Shown here in pieces: positions 34,319-42,829 of a stretch of 49,925 nucleotides of DNA (within the stretch, counting starts at the first letter, position 1; every line of letters starts with the position of its first letter). Made by a program: the position numbers and the translations under genes. Location: NCBI GenBank assembly GCA_015231795.1, contig JADGAX010000012.1, positions 1 to 49,925 on the forward strand, read 5' to 3'. The notes beneath the pieces are model-generated. The model was not told where the DNA came from, did not search any database, and worked only from the letters and a program-made list of their open reading frames with translations. This DNA comes from Alphaproteobacteria bacterium (GTDB taxonomy: Bacteria > Pseudomonadota > Alphaproteobacteria > Rhodospirillales > WMHbin7).

Positions 34319-35008
34319 CTGAGCGAATCCAAATTGAAGATCGTCACCCTCTTCGAGGGCTTGGACGATTCGGAACTGTCCGAGATCGAAAGCCGTTGCC
34401 ACTGGCATCAGCTGGGGTCGGGAAACGTCGTCTTCGACAAGGAAAGCGATACGCTTGAGGTCTACTTTCTGATTGAAGGGTCGGTGCGCGTTCTTTCCTA
34501 TTCCCCCTACGCGCGCGAAAAGCGCGAAGTGACGTTGGCCAATTTTGTGGCCGGAGAATATTTCGGAGAACTGGCGGCGCTTGACGGCAAGCCGCGCTCG
34601 GCCAAGGTGGTAACCAGCGAGACCAGCCTGTTGGCGTCGCTGGACGGGCCGGCTTTCCGCGACGTCATGATGCGTTTCCCCCAACTGGCCTTGCGCGTCA
34701 CGCTTCGCTTGGCCGACATCATCCGCCGCCTGGATTCCAGGGTGACCGAGCTTTCGACCCTGTCCGAACAAGAACGCGTCTATACCGAACTTTTGCATCT
34801 GGCCAAGCCCGACAGCAAAAAAGCAGGCCAGTACATGATCGCCGAAATGCCCAAGCACAAGGATCTGGCCAGTTGGACCGGGGTTTCCCAAGAATCGGTG
34901 GCGCAGGTTCTGGGCGAGCTGGCGCGTGACGGCATTCTGGAGCGGCGCCATCTGGGTATGCTGATTCGCGACTATGACCGGCTGCGCCTGATGGCCAGGG
35001 CGCGATAA
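34319..35008 (+). CDS. Crp/Fnr-family transcription regulator
   Basis: The 229-residue protein has an N-terminal cyclic-nucleotide-binding-type beta barrel (VYFLIEGSVRVLS, GEYFGELAALDGKPRSA) and a C-terminal winged helix KHKDLASWTGVSQESVAQVLGELARDGILERR. It lacks the N-terminal cysteine cluster of oxygen-sensing FNR proteins, so it is closer to Crp. The frame contains no ATG at its start. A CTG at 34319 lies five bases after a perfect GAGGAGG, while the only other option, TTG at 34334, is 20 bases away; CTG is therefore preferred. The ligand and targets are unknown. It is divergent from purB and upstream of flp. Confidence 0.85.
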   Translation: MSESKLKIVTLFEGLDDSELSEIESRCHWHQLGSGNVVFDKESDTLEVYFLIEGSVRVLSYSPYAREKREVTLANFVAGEYFGELAALDGKPRSAKVVTSETSLLASLDGPAFRDVMMRFPQLALRVTLRLADIIRRLDSRVTELSTLSEQERVYTELLHLAKPDSKKAGQYMIAEMPKHKDLASWTGVSQESVAQVLGELARDGILERRHLGMLIRDYDRLRLMARAR

Positions 35009-35367
35009 TTGCGCAAAATACGCATCTATCCTGATATTCCAAGGGCTTGGCGTTATCGGTCGAAAACGCATTGAAATTGCAGCGAATTTGTAGCATTTCC
35101 GCGATATCCCCTAAAAAGCGCGTGAATCCAAGCCTTTCCGAAAAATTCAATGAAATCATTGTCCAAGAAGAAAAAATACGGTTGCGCCGCGACCCGTTTC
35201 CGGTATGCTTGTAGCGGAGGACTTGACAGCGCCGCAGACGGTTCATGAGCGCCCGAAAGCCCAAAGGACTGATGCGGAAACTGCCTTAGGACGGCGGCTT
35301 CGCATCGGGCCCAAAGGCCCTAGGACCCAGTTGGCGGTGAGACAGGATCAACGAAGGAGACATACAA
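35009..35367 (+). other. Long intergenic leader region upstream of flp
   Basis: No gene is evident in these 359 bases. A possible promoter, TTGCGC-16-TATGCT, lies at 35182-35209. The following 150 bases contain four AGGAC motifs (35218, 35265, 35288, 35322), two copies of GCCCAAAGG, a GATGCG/CGCATC pairing (35271-35276 with 35301-35306) and a GGGCC/GGCCC hairpin (35307-35320). The leader ends in AAGGAGA before flp. Confidence 0.4.
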
Positions 35368-35565
35368 ATGTTCAATACCTATCTCGGCCTTAAGAACCGT
35401 TTCAGCCGTTTCATCAGCGAAGACAAGGGCGCCACGGCCATCGAATACGGTCTGATCGCGGCCGGCATCGCTGTGGTCATCATCGCCATCGTCTTCTCGA
35501 TCGGTACCGAACTGCAGAACATGTTCACCGACGTGCAGACCAACTTGCAGGCCCGCCCGCAGTAA
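35368..35565 (+). CDS. flp: Flp-type IVb pilin
   Basis: The 65-residue prepilin has a short basic leader, then KGATAIEYGLIAAGIAVVIIAI. Cleavage after the glycine would leave the conserved glutamate and tyrosine at positions 5 and 6 of the mature pilin. Flp pilins assemble into thin tight-adherence pili used in surface attachment. AAGGAGA lies eight bases before the ATG. A strong terminator follows at 35607-35643, and the peptidase that should process it (cpaA) is the next gene. The remaining Tad genes are not in this window. Confidence 0.95.
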   Translation: MFNTYLGLKNRFSRFISEDKGATAIEYGLIAAGIAVVIIAIVFSIGTELQNMFTDVQTNLQARPQ

Positions 35566-35606
35566 TCGGGACAGGCGCCTTGCGCGCCACGGGAAGTTTT
35601 TCTGGG

Positions 35607-35643
35607 AAGCGCTCTGTGGGAAACCACAGGGCGCTTTCTCTTT
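35607..35643 (+). terminator. Rho-independent terminator after flp
   Basis: AAGCGC and CTGTGG on the left pair with CCACAG and GCGCTT on the right across a GAAA tetraloop (35620-35623), with one mismatch, followed by TTCTCTTT. It would limit flp message relative to cpaA, consistent with a high-copy pilin and a low-copy peptidase. Confidence 0.8.
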
Positions 35644-35659
35644 GCGGGGGTTTGGGACG

Positions 35660-36136
35660 ATGCCGTCCGCTCTGCTTCTGATTCCCCTGCTGGCCTCGAT
35701 GGCCGCCGCCGGAACCGATCTGGCGCGCTTTCGCATTCCAAACGCCATAACGCTGGGGCTGGCTTTGGCCTTTCTGCCAGCCGCTTGGCTGGCGGGGCTG
35801 GATATGGACGCCATGATCCGCCATCTGGGCGCTGGGGCTGCCATGTTCGCGCTGGGCATTGCGTTCTTTTTCTTTCGCTTTTGGGGCGGGGGCGACGCCA
35901 AGCTGTTCGGAGCGCTTAGCCTGTGGCTGGGCTGGCAGCCCTTGATGGCTTTTGTCGTGGCCATGGTGCTGGCGGGCGGCGTTCTGGCCTTGCTTCTTCT
36001 TGGATTGCGCCGACTGCCCTGGCCCGAGACTTGGCGGCGCAACAAGATGCTGCGCCGCCATCTGGCGGCTCGCGCCGCCGTGCCCTATGGGGTGGCGATG
36101 GCTTTGGGCATGGTCTGGGTGCTGCTCCATGTTTGA
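35660..36136 (+). CDS. cpaA: Prepilin peptidase, CpaA type (A24)
   Basis: The 158-residue membrane protein is an aspartic peptidase that removes the leader from Flp pilin. Four or more hydrophobic segments surround the two catalytic aspartates, in TDLARFRIPN and in FWGGGDAKLFG. Unlike PilD it lacks the N-terminal methylase domain, as normal for the Tad system. The ATG giving MPSALLLIPL was chosen over a start six codons earlier. Its stop overlaps the next gene's start by eight bases. Confidence 0.9.
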   Translation: MPSALLLIPLLASMAAAGTDLARFRIPNAITLGLALAFLPAAWLAGLDMDAMIRHLGAGAAMFALGIAFFFFRFWGGGDAKLFGALSLWLGWQPLMAFVVAMVLAGGVLALLLLGLRRLPWPETWRRNKMLRRHLAARAAVPYGVAMALGMVWVLLHV

Positions 36137-37289
36137 GGAATTGCGCTCGGGCGTCTGGCTCAATCCGCGCCGTCGCAAAGCCTGGTGCCTGATCGCCCTG
36201 GCCGGTTTCGTCATCGCCTTGTTTCTGCTGGCGGCGACGTCGAACGATGGACAGGATTTTCGGGGCCGTCCGCTGGGCAGCGATTTCTTGAATGTCTGGG
36301 CCGCCGGGCGGCTGGCGCTGGCGGGCGCGCCCGAAGCAGCCTGGAATTACGCGCGCCATGCCGAGGTGGAACTGGCCCGATTTCCGTCGCTTCCCGCCTA
36401 TTATGGCTGGCATTACCCGCCGCCCTTTTTGCTGCTGGCGGCGATCTTGGCCCTGTTGCCCTATCTGGCGGCCTTGGCGCTTTGGCAATTGGCCAGTTTC
36501 GCGGCTCTCTACTGGGCGGCCAAGGGCCTGTCCTTCAACCGGCTGGCCGCCTGGGCCTTTCCGGGTTTGTTCGTCAACGTCACCCATGGCCATAACGGCT
36601 TCCTATCATGCGCCCTGATGCTGGGCGGCCTTCGTCTTTTGGATCGACGTCCCTGGCTGGCCGGTGCGCTGCTGGGCGGCTTGTCCTTCAAGCCGCAATT
36701 GGGCGTGCTGATTCCCGTCGCCCTGGCGGCTGGCGGCTGCTGGCGGGCGGTGGGTGGCGCGATCTTGTCGGTCGCTGGCCTTGCCGCCGCTTCCTGGCTT
36801 ATTCTGGGCACGCCGTCCTGGCTGTCCTTCATCGACAGCGTCGCCCTGACGCGTCACGCCGTTCTCGAGGCGGGTGCCATCGGTTTCGGCAAGATGCAGA
36901 ATGTCTTTGCCGCCGCTAGGCTCTTGGGGGCGGATGTGCAGATGGCCTGGATCGCGCAAGGCCTGTCGGCGCTGCTGGCGGCCTGGGCGGTGGGCGTTTT
37001 GTGGCGCAGGCAAGGTCTGTCCTTGGCCGACAAGGCGCTGTCTTTGATGCTGGGCACCATCCTGGCCGCCCCCTATCTGCTGGATTACGACCTGATGCTG
37101 CTGGCGGTTCCCTTGCTGCTGAAAGCCGACGAAGGCCGCTTCAGGCCCTGGGAAATCAGTTATTTCGCCCTGCTATGGGTGCTTCCCCTGCTGGCTAGAC
37201 CCCTGGGATTGTGGCTGTATCTGCCACTGACTCCGCTGGCCGCCCTGCTGGGGCTTTGGTTCTTGCTATCAAGGCGAAATCCTGTATAG
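36129..37289 (+). CDS. DUF2029-family membrane glycosyltransferase (GT87-like)
   Basis: The 386-residue protein has about ten hydrophobic segments and DUF2029 features: SDFLNVWAAGRLALAG with an acidic residue after the first helix, HYPPPFLLL, and the basic motif SFKPQLGVLIP. Members transfer sugars from polyprenyl phosphate carriers outside the membrane. The start ATG overlaps the cpaA stop (ATGTTTGA), so it is co-expressed with the pilin peptidase; glycosylation of the pilin is a possible but untested link. The promoter of rpsF lies in its last codons. Confidence 0.82.
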   Translation: MFEELRSGVWLNPRRRKAWCLIALAGFVIALFLLAATSNDGQDFRGRPLGSDFLNVWAAGRLALAGAPEAAWNYARHAEVELARFPSLPAYYGWHYPPPFLLLAAILALLPYLAALALWQLASFAALYWAAKGLSFNRLAAWAFPGLFVNVTHGHNGFLSCALMLGGLRLLDRRPWLAGALLGGLSFKPQLGVLIPVALAAGGCWRAVGGAILSVAGLAAASWLILGTPSWLSFIDSVALTRHAVLEAGAIGFGKMQNVFAAARLLGADVQMAWIAQGLSALLAAWAVGVLWRRQGLSLADKALSLMLGTILAAPYLLDYDLMLLAVPLLLKADEGRFRPWEISYFALLWVLPLLARPLGLWLYLPLTPLAALLGLWFLLSRRNPV

Positions 37290-37290
37290 T
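37263..37290 (+). promoter_or_regulatory. Predicted promoter of the rpsF operon
   Basis: TTGCTA at 37263-37268 and TATAGT at 37285-37290, 16 bases apart, overlap the end of the DUF2029 gene. A start near 37297 would place the hairpin at 37301-37327 right at the 5' end of the message. Confidence 0.55.
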
Positions 37291-37300
37291 CCCGCGCCTT

Positions 37301-37327
37301 GACCAGCCGGTATGGTTCCGGTTGGTC
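37301..37327 (+). promoter_or_regulatory. Candidate S6:S18-binding leader hairpin of the rpsF operon
   Basis: GACCAGCCGG pairs with CCGGTTGGTC (10 pairs, one G-U) around a seven-base loop TATGGTT. Further CCG-containing pairings (GCCGG with CCGGGC at about 37354-37370) follow before rpsF. In other bacteria a CCG-bearing leader hairpin binds the S6:S18 complex and represses rpsF-rpsR; this one is in the right place but I could not match it base by base. Confidence 0.45.
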
Positions 37328-37397
37328 CTCCTTGTCGGCAGGGTGCCGGCTATGCCTGGATGATCCGGGCTGAGATAAGCCAGAAGGAGAGTACAGA

Positions 37398-37781
37398 ATG
37401 TCGTTCTACGAGAACGTCTTTATTGCGAGGCAGGATATCGCCGCCGCGCAGGTGGAAGCCCTGGCCGAACAGTTTGGAAACGTGGTCGTTTCCCTGGGCG
37501 GCACGGTTTCCAAGAAGGAATATTGGGGGCTGAAAAGCTTTTCCTTCAAGATCAAGAAGAATCGCAAGGGTCATTACGTGCTCATGAACATCGAGGCCAC
37601 GGGCGACGTGGTCAAGGAGATGGAGCGCCAGATGGGCCTGAATGAAGATATCGTGCGCTACCTTACGGTGCGCGTCGAGGAACTCGAGGATGGACCTTCG
37701 GCCATGATGCGTTCGCGTGATCGCGACGAGCGTCCGCGCCGCGGTGGTCGCAGCTTCGATGGTCAGGGAGACGAAGCATGA
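37398..37781 (+). CDS. rpsF: 30S ribosomal protein S6
   Basis: The 127-residue protein begins [22 protein letters not shown] and contains [29 protein letters not shown], clear S6 features. A charged tail [11 protein letters not shown] follows. S6 binds S18 on the platform of the small subunit. AAGGAGAG eight bases before the ATG is a strong ribosome-binding site. It overlaps rpsR by four bases. Confidence 0.97.
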   Translation: MSFYENVFIARQDIAAAQVEALAEQFGNVVVSLGGTVSKKEYWGLKSFSFKIKKNRKGHYVLMNIEATGDVVKEMERQMGLNEDIVRYLTVRVEELEDGPSAMMRSRDRDERPRRGGRSFDGQGDEA

Positions 37782-38053
37782 TGGAAGAAAAAGAAGCCGG
37801 CCGTGGCGCCGGTGGAGCCGGTGGGGCAACGCGCCGCCCGTTCTTCCGCCGCCGCAAGACCTGCCCGTTCACGGGTCCCAACGCGCCGAAGATCGACTAC
37901 AAGGACATCAAGCTCCTGTCGCGCTACATCTCGGAACGCGGCAAGATAGTGCCTTCGCGCATTACCGCCGTGTCGGCCAAAAAGCAGCGCGAGCTGTCGC
38001 AGGCCATCAAGCGCGCCCGTTATCTGGGCCTGTTGCCCTATCTTGTGAAGTAG
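37778..38053 (+). CDS. rpsR: 30S ribosomal protein S18
   Basis: The 91-residue basic protein contains [33 protein letters not shown] and [21 protein letters not shown], all typical of S18. An N-terminal Gly/Ala-rich stretch precedes them. It partners S6 and overlaps rpsF. rplI follows 12 bases after its stop; the membrane protein (DUF2232) found between rpsR and rplI in many relatives is absent. Confidence 0.97.
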   Translation: MMEEKEAGRGAGGAGGATRRPFFRRRKTCPFTGPNAPKIDYKDIKLLSRYISERGKIVPSRITAVSAKKQRELSQAIKRARYLGLLPYLVK

Positions 38054-38065
38054 GAGGACCAACTC

Positions 38066-38623
38066 ATGGAAGTCATCCTGCTCGAACGCGTGGAGAATCT
38101 CGGCCATATGGGCGAGGTGGTGAAGGTCAAGACGGGTTTCGCCCGCAACTTCCTTCTGCCTCGCAAGAAGGCCCTGCGCGCCACCAAGGAAAATCTGGCT
38201 TATTTCGAAAGCCAGCGCGTCCAGCTTGAGGCCGTCAACCTGAAGCGCAAGGAAGAGGCTCAGTTCGTGGCCGCCAAGATGGATGGGCTTGCCCTTCTCA
38301 TGGTGCGTCAGGCTGGCGAAGCCGGTCATCTGTACGGCTCGGTCTCGGCGCGTGACATTGCGGACGCCATTGAAGCCCAGGGCTTCAAGGTCGAGCGCAG
38401 TCAGGTCAATCTCGACCAGCCTTTGAAGGTGCTGGGCAAGACGATGGTGAAGGTCAGCCTGCATCCGGAAGTGTCGGTGCAGGTCGGCGTGACCATCGCC
38501 CGCTCGCAAGAAGAGGCCGAACGCGAAGCCAAGGCAGCCACCTCCGCCGTCAAGATGGCCGAGGAGTATCTGCAGGCCAGCGATGCCCAGGAAGAAGTCG
38601 AAGAGGCTGAAGAAGAAATCTAA
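38066..38623 (+). CDS. rplI: 50S ribosomal protein L9
   Basis: The 185-residue protein has the N-terminal L9 signature [30 protein letters not shown] spread over its first 30 residues, a central helix, and a C-terminal domain [18 protein letters not shown]. The last 35 residues are an acidic tail ([14 protein letters not shown]) typical of alphaproteobacteria. AGGAGG precedes the ATG. A strong terminator closes the operon. Confidence 0.97.
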   Translation: MEVILLERVENLGHMGEVVKVKTGFARNFLLPRKKALRATKENLAYFESQRVQLEAVNLKRKEEAQFVAAKMDGLALLMVRQAGEAGHLYGSVSARDIADAIEAQGFKVERSQVNLDQPLKVLGKTMVKVSLHPEVSVQVGVTIARSQEEAEREAKAATSAVKMAEEYLQASDAQEEVEEAEEEI

Positions 38624-38650
38624 GCCTTTCTTTCCGACGCTAAGCAATCA

Positions 38651-38683
38651 AAAGGCGGTTGGGGCAACCCAGCCGCCTTTTTT
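38651..38683 (+). terminator. Rho-independent terminator after rplI
   Basis: AAAGGCGGTTGGG (38651-38663) pairs with CCCAGCCGCCTTT (38668-38680) over a GCAA tetraloop, giving a 13-pair stem with one G-U, followed by a run of six T. This is the clearest terminator in the window. Confidence 0.93.
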
Positions 38684-38732
38684 GCTTTTGTCTTTTCGAC
38701 GTTGGAAATGGAGTTTTTCGGATGTCTCAATC

Positions 38733-38826
38733 CGTCATGGCCGGGCTTGACCCGGCCATCCACGATGTTCTTGCAACAAAGTCAGAAGACAAGACGCGGA
38801 TGCCCGGCACAAGGCCGGGCATGACG
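38733..38826. repeat. Dispersed palindromic repeat, family A, copy 3
   Basis: A 94-base intergenic copy: CGTCATGGCCGGGCTTGA with CCCGGCCATCCACG, then CGCGGATGCCCGGC with GCCGGGCATGACG. It lies between the rplI terminator and the end of the HD-GYP gene and is not translated. The rest of the 38624-38874 gap holds nothing else I can identify. Confidence 0.85.
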
Positions 38827-38874
38827 ATGTGAAGTGATGTTTGCAAATCATTTTGAAACGTAGAAGCGCCTCAC

Positions 38875-40050
38875 TTACCCCAGCGGGCTTTCGGCGAACT
38901 GGGCCTGGATGTCTTTGATTTCATCCAACCCGGCTTCCAGGGCTTCGATGCAGTCGTGATCGAAGCGCGATCCCTTGGCGCCATGCAGGAATTCGAAGGC
39001 GGCTTCGGAGGTCCATGCGTGCTTATAGGGTCTGGCGCTGGTCAGCGCGTCGAAAACGTCGGCCACCGATATGATCCTGGCCTCGATGGGAATGTCGTCG
39101 CCCTTCAATCCCTTGGGATATCCGGAACCGTCGATGGCTTCATGATGGAAGGCCACGATATTGCGCAGGATCTGAAGGTGCGACAGCGTGTCCAGATTGA
39201 AGTCGCGGCGCATGGCGTCGATGATGGTGATGCCCTTGTCCACATGCTCGCGCATGATGGCGAATTCGCTTTCGGTCAGGCGGCCGGGTTTCAAGAGGAT
39301 GGCGTCGGGAATGCCGACCTTGCCGATATCGTGCAAGGGGGCGAATTGATAGATATATTCGACGAATTCATCGTCGAAGCCATATTTGGCGGCAAGGTTC
39401 AACGCCGTCAGGCGGGAATAGCGGGCCATGCGGTCGAGATGGCCGCCGGTTTCGTCGTCTCTAAGGTGGGTGATCTCGCGGGCGGTTTTGACCGCGGCCT
39501 GCAACATGCGGATGGACTGCATGTCGTTGATGGCGAACAGGGCGATGGTTCGGGCGTAGGGCAGCAGTTGATGAACCACGACCGGACTGAAACAACCGGG
39601 CGTTTCGGAATTGAAGAAGAGAAAGCCGAACAGGTTGCCGCGATCAAAGATCGGAACAGTCAGGCTGGAACGAAAACCGTGCTTGATCAGGCGCGTACTG
39701 TGCACCGTGGGCGATGACTTGAAAACATCCAGATCGTCGACCACGCGCGGGCGCTTCTGGCGCACCACTTCGACTAGTGACGGAATGTCGTCCAGATTGG
39801 CCGTGTAATGGTCAAGAGGGCTGTCCTTAAGGCCAGAACGGATAAAGGTTTTCAAACGGTGGGTTTTCGCGTCGTACAAGGCGATGGCGATGCGCGTGAC
39901 ATCGGCCAGTCCAAGACCTTGGCGGATTTCGTCATGAATGCCGATCAGCCGCTGAACGGGGCTTTGCACTTCGTCCATCTCGAACGGGTCGCTTAAGAAG
40001 CGGGCCGTTCCGCTCTCAAGATTTCCTGTCAATCCGCCATTGTCCGACAC
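38875..40050 (-). CDS. GAF and HD-GYP domain c-di-GMP phosphodiesterase
   Basis: The protein has a GAF-like sensory region (about residues 25-190) and a C-terminal HD-GYP domain that hydrolyses c-di-GMP. Motifs seen are HLRDDETGGHLDRMARYS, APLHDIGKVGIPD with the HD pair, MREHVDKG, FHHEAIDGSGYPKGL with GYP, and VADVFDALTSARPYK. No membrane segment is present, so it is cytoplasmic. The start is uncertain: GTG at 40050 is used here, TTG at 40107 and ATG at 39978 are alternatives. It is divergent from dnaB. It is the natural counterpart of the GGDEF protein at 28768. Confidence 0.88.
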   Translation of the reverse strand: MSDNGGLTGNLESGTARFLSDPFEMDEVQSPVQRLIGIHDEIRQGLGLADVTRIAIALYDAKTHRLKTFIRSGLKDSPLDHYTANLDDIPSLVEVVRQKRPRVVDDLDVFKSSPTVHSTRLIKHGFRSSLTVPIFDRGNLFGFLFFNSETPGCFSPVVVHQLLPYARTIALFAINDMQSIRMLQAAVKTAREITHLRDDETGGHLDRMARYSRLTALNLAAKYGFDDEFVEYIYQFAPLHDIGKVGIPDAILLKPGRLTESEFAIMREHVDKGITIIDAMRRDFNLDTLSHLQILRNIVAFHHEAIDGSGYPKGLKGDDIPIEARIISVADVFDALTSARPYKHAWTSEAAFEFLHGAKGSRFDHDCIEALEAGLDEIKDIQAQFAESPLG

Positions 40051-40137
40051 GATCTTCCACCCCAGATAATTTGAACGAGAGTAATGTGAGAAATAGGCGG
40101 GCGGCAAGCCTGTCGTTGCGCTTTGGCAATATCCCCG

Positions 40138-40155
40138 TGTTCCTCGTTAGGAACA
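40138..40155. other. Short hairpin between HD-GYP and dnaB genes
   Basis: TGTTCCT at 40138-40144 and AGGAACA at 40149-40155 pair perfectly around a CGTT loop. It lies in the 150-base divergent gap with no T-run, so an operator or a transcript structure is as likely as a terminator. Confidence 0.3.
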
Positions 40156-40203
40156 AGTCGATGACAGTTACGCCGCAACACGCATTTTGATAGTGTGCCG
40201 CGC

Positions 40204-41739
40204 ATGCAGACACTCGATGCCAATAATGTCCGCCCGCTCAATCCCGCCGGAGAGGACAAGCCGTTGCGCTTTCGCGCTCCGCCCGCCAACCCCGAGGCCG
40301 AACAGTCTCTGTTGGGGGCCATTCTAACCAACAACAAGGCCTATGAACGGGTTTCCGAGTTTCTGGAAGCCAAGCATTTTTCCGACCCGATTCATGCCAG
40401 GATATACGAATCGATCGCCAAGCTGCTGGAGCGCGGCCAGTTGGCCAGCCCGGTCACGCTGAAATCATATCTAGAATCCGACGGCTTGCTGAGCGAAGTG
40501 GGCGGCTCGCAATATTTGGCCGCCTTGGCCCGCAGCGCCGTCACCATCATCAACGCCCATGATTACGGCAAGCTGATTTACGATCTGTATCTGCGCCGCC
40601 AGTTGATTGGCTTGGGCGAAGATATGGTGAACGAGGCCTTCGCCCCCGATCTTGACGTGTCGGCATCCGACCAGATCGAACAGGCCGAACAGAATCTGTT
40701 CGAACTGGCTTCGTCGGGCAGTTCCGAGGGGGGCTTCCAGGATTTCAACCGCGCCATGACGGAAGCCATCCGTCAGGCCGAGGCGGCCAACCAGCGCGAA
40801 GGCAAACTGTCGGGCGTGCCCACCGGTCTGGTCGATATGGATCAGAAACTGGGCGGCCTGCATTCCTCGGATTTGATCATCCTGGCCGGACGACCCAGCA
40901 TGGGCAAAACGGCGCTGGCCACCAACATCTCGTTCAACGCGGCCAAAGCCTACCGGGAAGTGGTGGATGAATTCGGCAAGAAAAAGGTGGCCGACGGCGC
41001 CGTGGTCGCCTTTTTCTCGTTGGAAATGAGCGCCGAACAGTTGGCGACGCGTATTTTGTCCGAGCAGACGGGCATTCCATCGCACAAGATCCGCCAGGGC
41101 GAATTGTCGGGCGACGATTTTACCGCCCTGGTGGCGGCCAGCCAGGAATTGCAGCGGCTTAAGCTGTATATCGACGACACTCCGGCGCTGACCGTTTCGG
41201 CGGTGCGCACTCGGGCCAGGCGTTTGGCCCGCACGCATGGGCTGGGCATGATCGTTATCGATTACTTGCAATTGCTGCGCGCCTCGGCCGGTTCGAAACA
41301 GGAAAACCGGGTGCAGGAAATCAGCGACATCACCAGGAATCTGAAGGCTCTGGCCAAGGAACTGAATGTGCCGGTGTTGGCGCTGTCGCAGTTGTCGCGC
41401 GCCGTCGAACAGCGCGAGGACAAGCGCCCGCAATTGGCCGATCTTCGCGAATCGGGATCGATCGAGCAGGACGCCGACGTGGTGATGTTCGTCTTCCGTG
41501 AGCAATATTATCTGGAACGCGCCGAGCCGACGCGCCGCCCCGACGAGTCCGAAGACAAGTTCAACGACCGGCACGACCGTTATGTGAAGCGCATGGAAGA
41601 GGTGTGGAACACCGCCGAAGCCATCATCGCCAAGCAGCGCCACGGTCCTATCGGCACGGTGCGCCTGTTCTTCGACGGCAACACCACCAAGTTCAGCGAT
41701 TTGGCCCAGTCCGATCACGTACCCGAGCATCATGAATAG
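40204..41739 (+). CDS. dnaB: Replicative DNA helicase
   Basis: DnaB unwinds DNA 5' to 3' at the replication fork as a hexamer. The 511-residue protein has the N-terminal domain APPANPEAEQSLLGAIL, the Walker A motif AGRPSMGKTALATN, Walker B-like MIVIDYLQLL, and LRESGSIEQDADVVMF. No intein interrupts it. The ATG at 40204 gives MQTLDANNV; a GTG three codons earlier is possible. It follows the ribosomal block and overlaps alr by eight bases. Confidence 0.97.
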   Translation: MQTLDANNVRPLNPAGEDKPLRFRAPPANPEAEQSLLGAILTNNKAYERVSEFLEAKHFSDPIHARIYESIAKLLERGQLASPVTLKSYLESDGLLSEVGGSQYLAALARSAVTIINAHDYGKLIYDLYLRRQLIGLGEDMVNEAFAPDLDVSASDQIEQAEQNLFELASSGSSEGGFQDFNRAMTEAIRQAEAANQREGKLSGVPTGLVDMDQKLGGLHSSDLIILAGRPSMGKTALATNISFNAAKAYREVVDEFGKKKVADGAVVAFFSLEMSAEQLATRILSEQTGIPSHKIRQGELSGDDFTALVAASQELQRLKLYIDDTPALTVSAVRTRARRLARTHGLGMIVIDYLQLLRASAGSKQENRVQEISDITRNLKALAKELNVPVLALSQLSRAVEQREDKRPQLADLRESGSIEQDADVVMFVFREQYYLERAEPTRRPDESEDKFNDRHDRYVKRMEEVWNTAEAIIAKQRHGPIGTVRLFFDGNTTKFSDLAQSDHVPEHHE

Positions 41740-42820
41740 CCAGGCGGCGGCGGGGGCCGTTCTCACCATCGATCTTGGGGCGCTGGCGAACAATTGGAAC
41801 TGGCTTCGGAAGCGTTTGCGGATCGGCGCGGAACTGGCCAGCGTGGTCAAGGCCGACGGCTACGGGCTGGGGGCCTTGCAAGTAGGAGCGGCTCTGGCCA
41901 AGGCGGGGTGCAAGTCCTTCTTCGTGGCCCGCCTGGACGAAGGCATCAGCCTGCGCAAGGCGCTGGGCCGGGGCGAGCGCATTTTCGTTCTTGATGGCGT
42001 GCTGCCGGGTACGGCGTTGGAATTTTCCCACCACGACCTGATCCCGGTCTTGAACGAGCCGGGGCAGATCGCGGAATGGACGGCGAAGGCGGATGGCAAG
42101 TCAAAGGCCGCCCTGCATGTCGATACGGGCATGAACCGGCTGGGGCTTTCCTTGGCCGAGTTGGAGGCGCAGGCCCCACGCCTTGACAGGGCGGGCTTGT
42201 GTTTGCTGATGAGCCATCTGGCTTGCGCCGAGGAGAGCGAAAACCCCAAGAATGCCCAGCAGTTGGAACGCTTTAACCAGATGCGCCGCCTGTTGCCCCC
42301 TCTGCCCGCGTCGCTGTCCAATTCGTCGGGCGTTTTTCTGGGGGCTGACTATCATTTCGATCTGGTGCGGGCGGGGGTGGCGCTCTATGGCGTCAATCCT
42401 ACCCCGGACCTGCCCAATCCCATGACGCAAGTGGTTCAACTGCAAGGAAAAATTGTCCAGGTTCGCGACGTTGACTTGCCGGAAACCGTTGGCTATGGTG
42501 CCACCCACAAGGTTAGCGGAAGGACCAGGATCGCGACCGTCGCCGTGGGCTATGCCGATGGTTGGCCGCGTTCATTGTCCAACCGGGGGTTCGGGGTTCT
42601 GGATGGGGTTCGCGTGCCTTTGGTGGGCCGCGTGTCGATGGACCTGATCACCTTCGACGTGACGGGGGTCCCGCAAGGGGCGGTACATCCCGGCGCTTTC
42701 GTCACCTTGCTGGGCGAAGGCGCTTCGGTGGACGAGGCGGCGGATGCTGCGGGGACAATCGGCTATGAGATTCTGACCAATCTCGGGCCGCGTTATTTCA
42801 GGCGGTTTGTGGGCGGATAG
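41732..42820 (+). CDS. alr: Alanine racemase
   Basis: Alr supplies D-alanine for peptidoglycan. The 362-residue protein has the PLP-lysine motif VVKADGYGLGA near residue 40, HVDTGMNRLG, and the second catalytic region with tyrosine GYGATHKVSGRTRIATVAVGYADG. GRVSMDLITFDV follows. The ATG lies within the last codons of dnaB (ATGAATAG), indicating coupling. The gene lacks a signal peptide, so it is the cytoplasmic biosynthetic type. Confidence 0.95.
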   Translation: MNSQAAAGAVLTIDLGALANNWNWLRKRLRIGAELASVVKADGYGLGALQVGAALAKAGCKSFFVARLDEGISLRKALGRGERIFVLDGVLPGTALEFSHHDLIPVLNEPGQIAEWTAKADGKSKAALHVDTGMNRLGLSLAELEAQAPRLDRAGLCLLMSHLACAEESENPKNAQQLERFNQMRRLLPPLPASLSNSSGVFLGADYHFDLVRAGVALYGVNPTPDLPNPMTQVVQLQGKIVQVRDVDLPETVGYGATHKVSGRTRIATVAVGYADGWPRSLSNRGFGVLDGVRVPLVGRVSMDLITFDVTGVPQGAVHPGAFVTLLGEGASVDEAADAAGTIGYEILTNLGPRYFRRFVGG

Positions 42821-42829
42821 GATCATCTG

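Noticed and set aside
35251-35327. c-di-GMP riboswitch in the flp leader
   Set aside because: The conserved GEMM core sequences are not present. Only generic hairpins and repeated AGGAC are seen.
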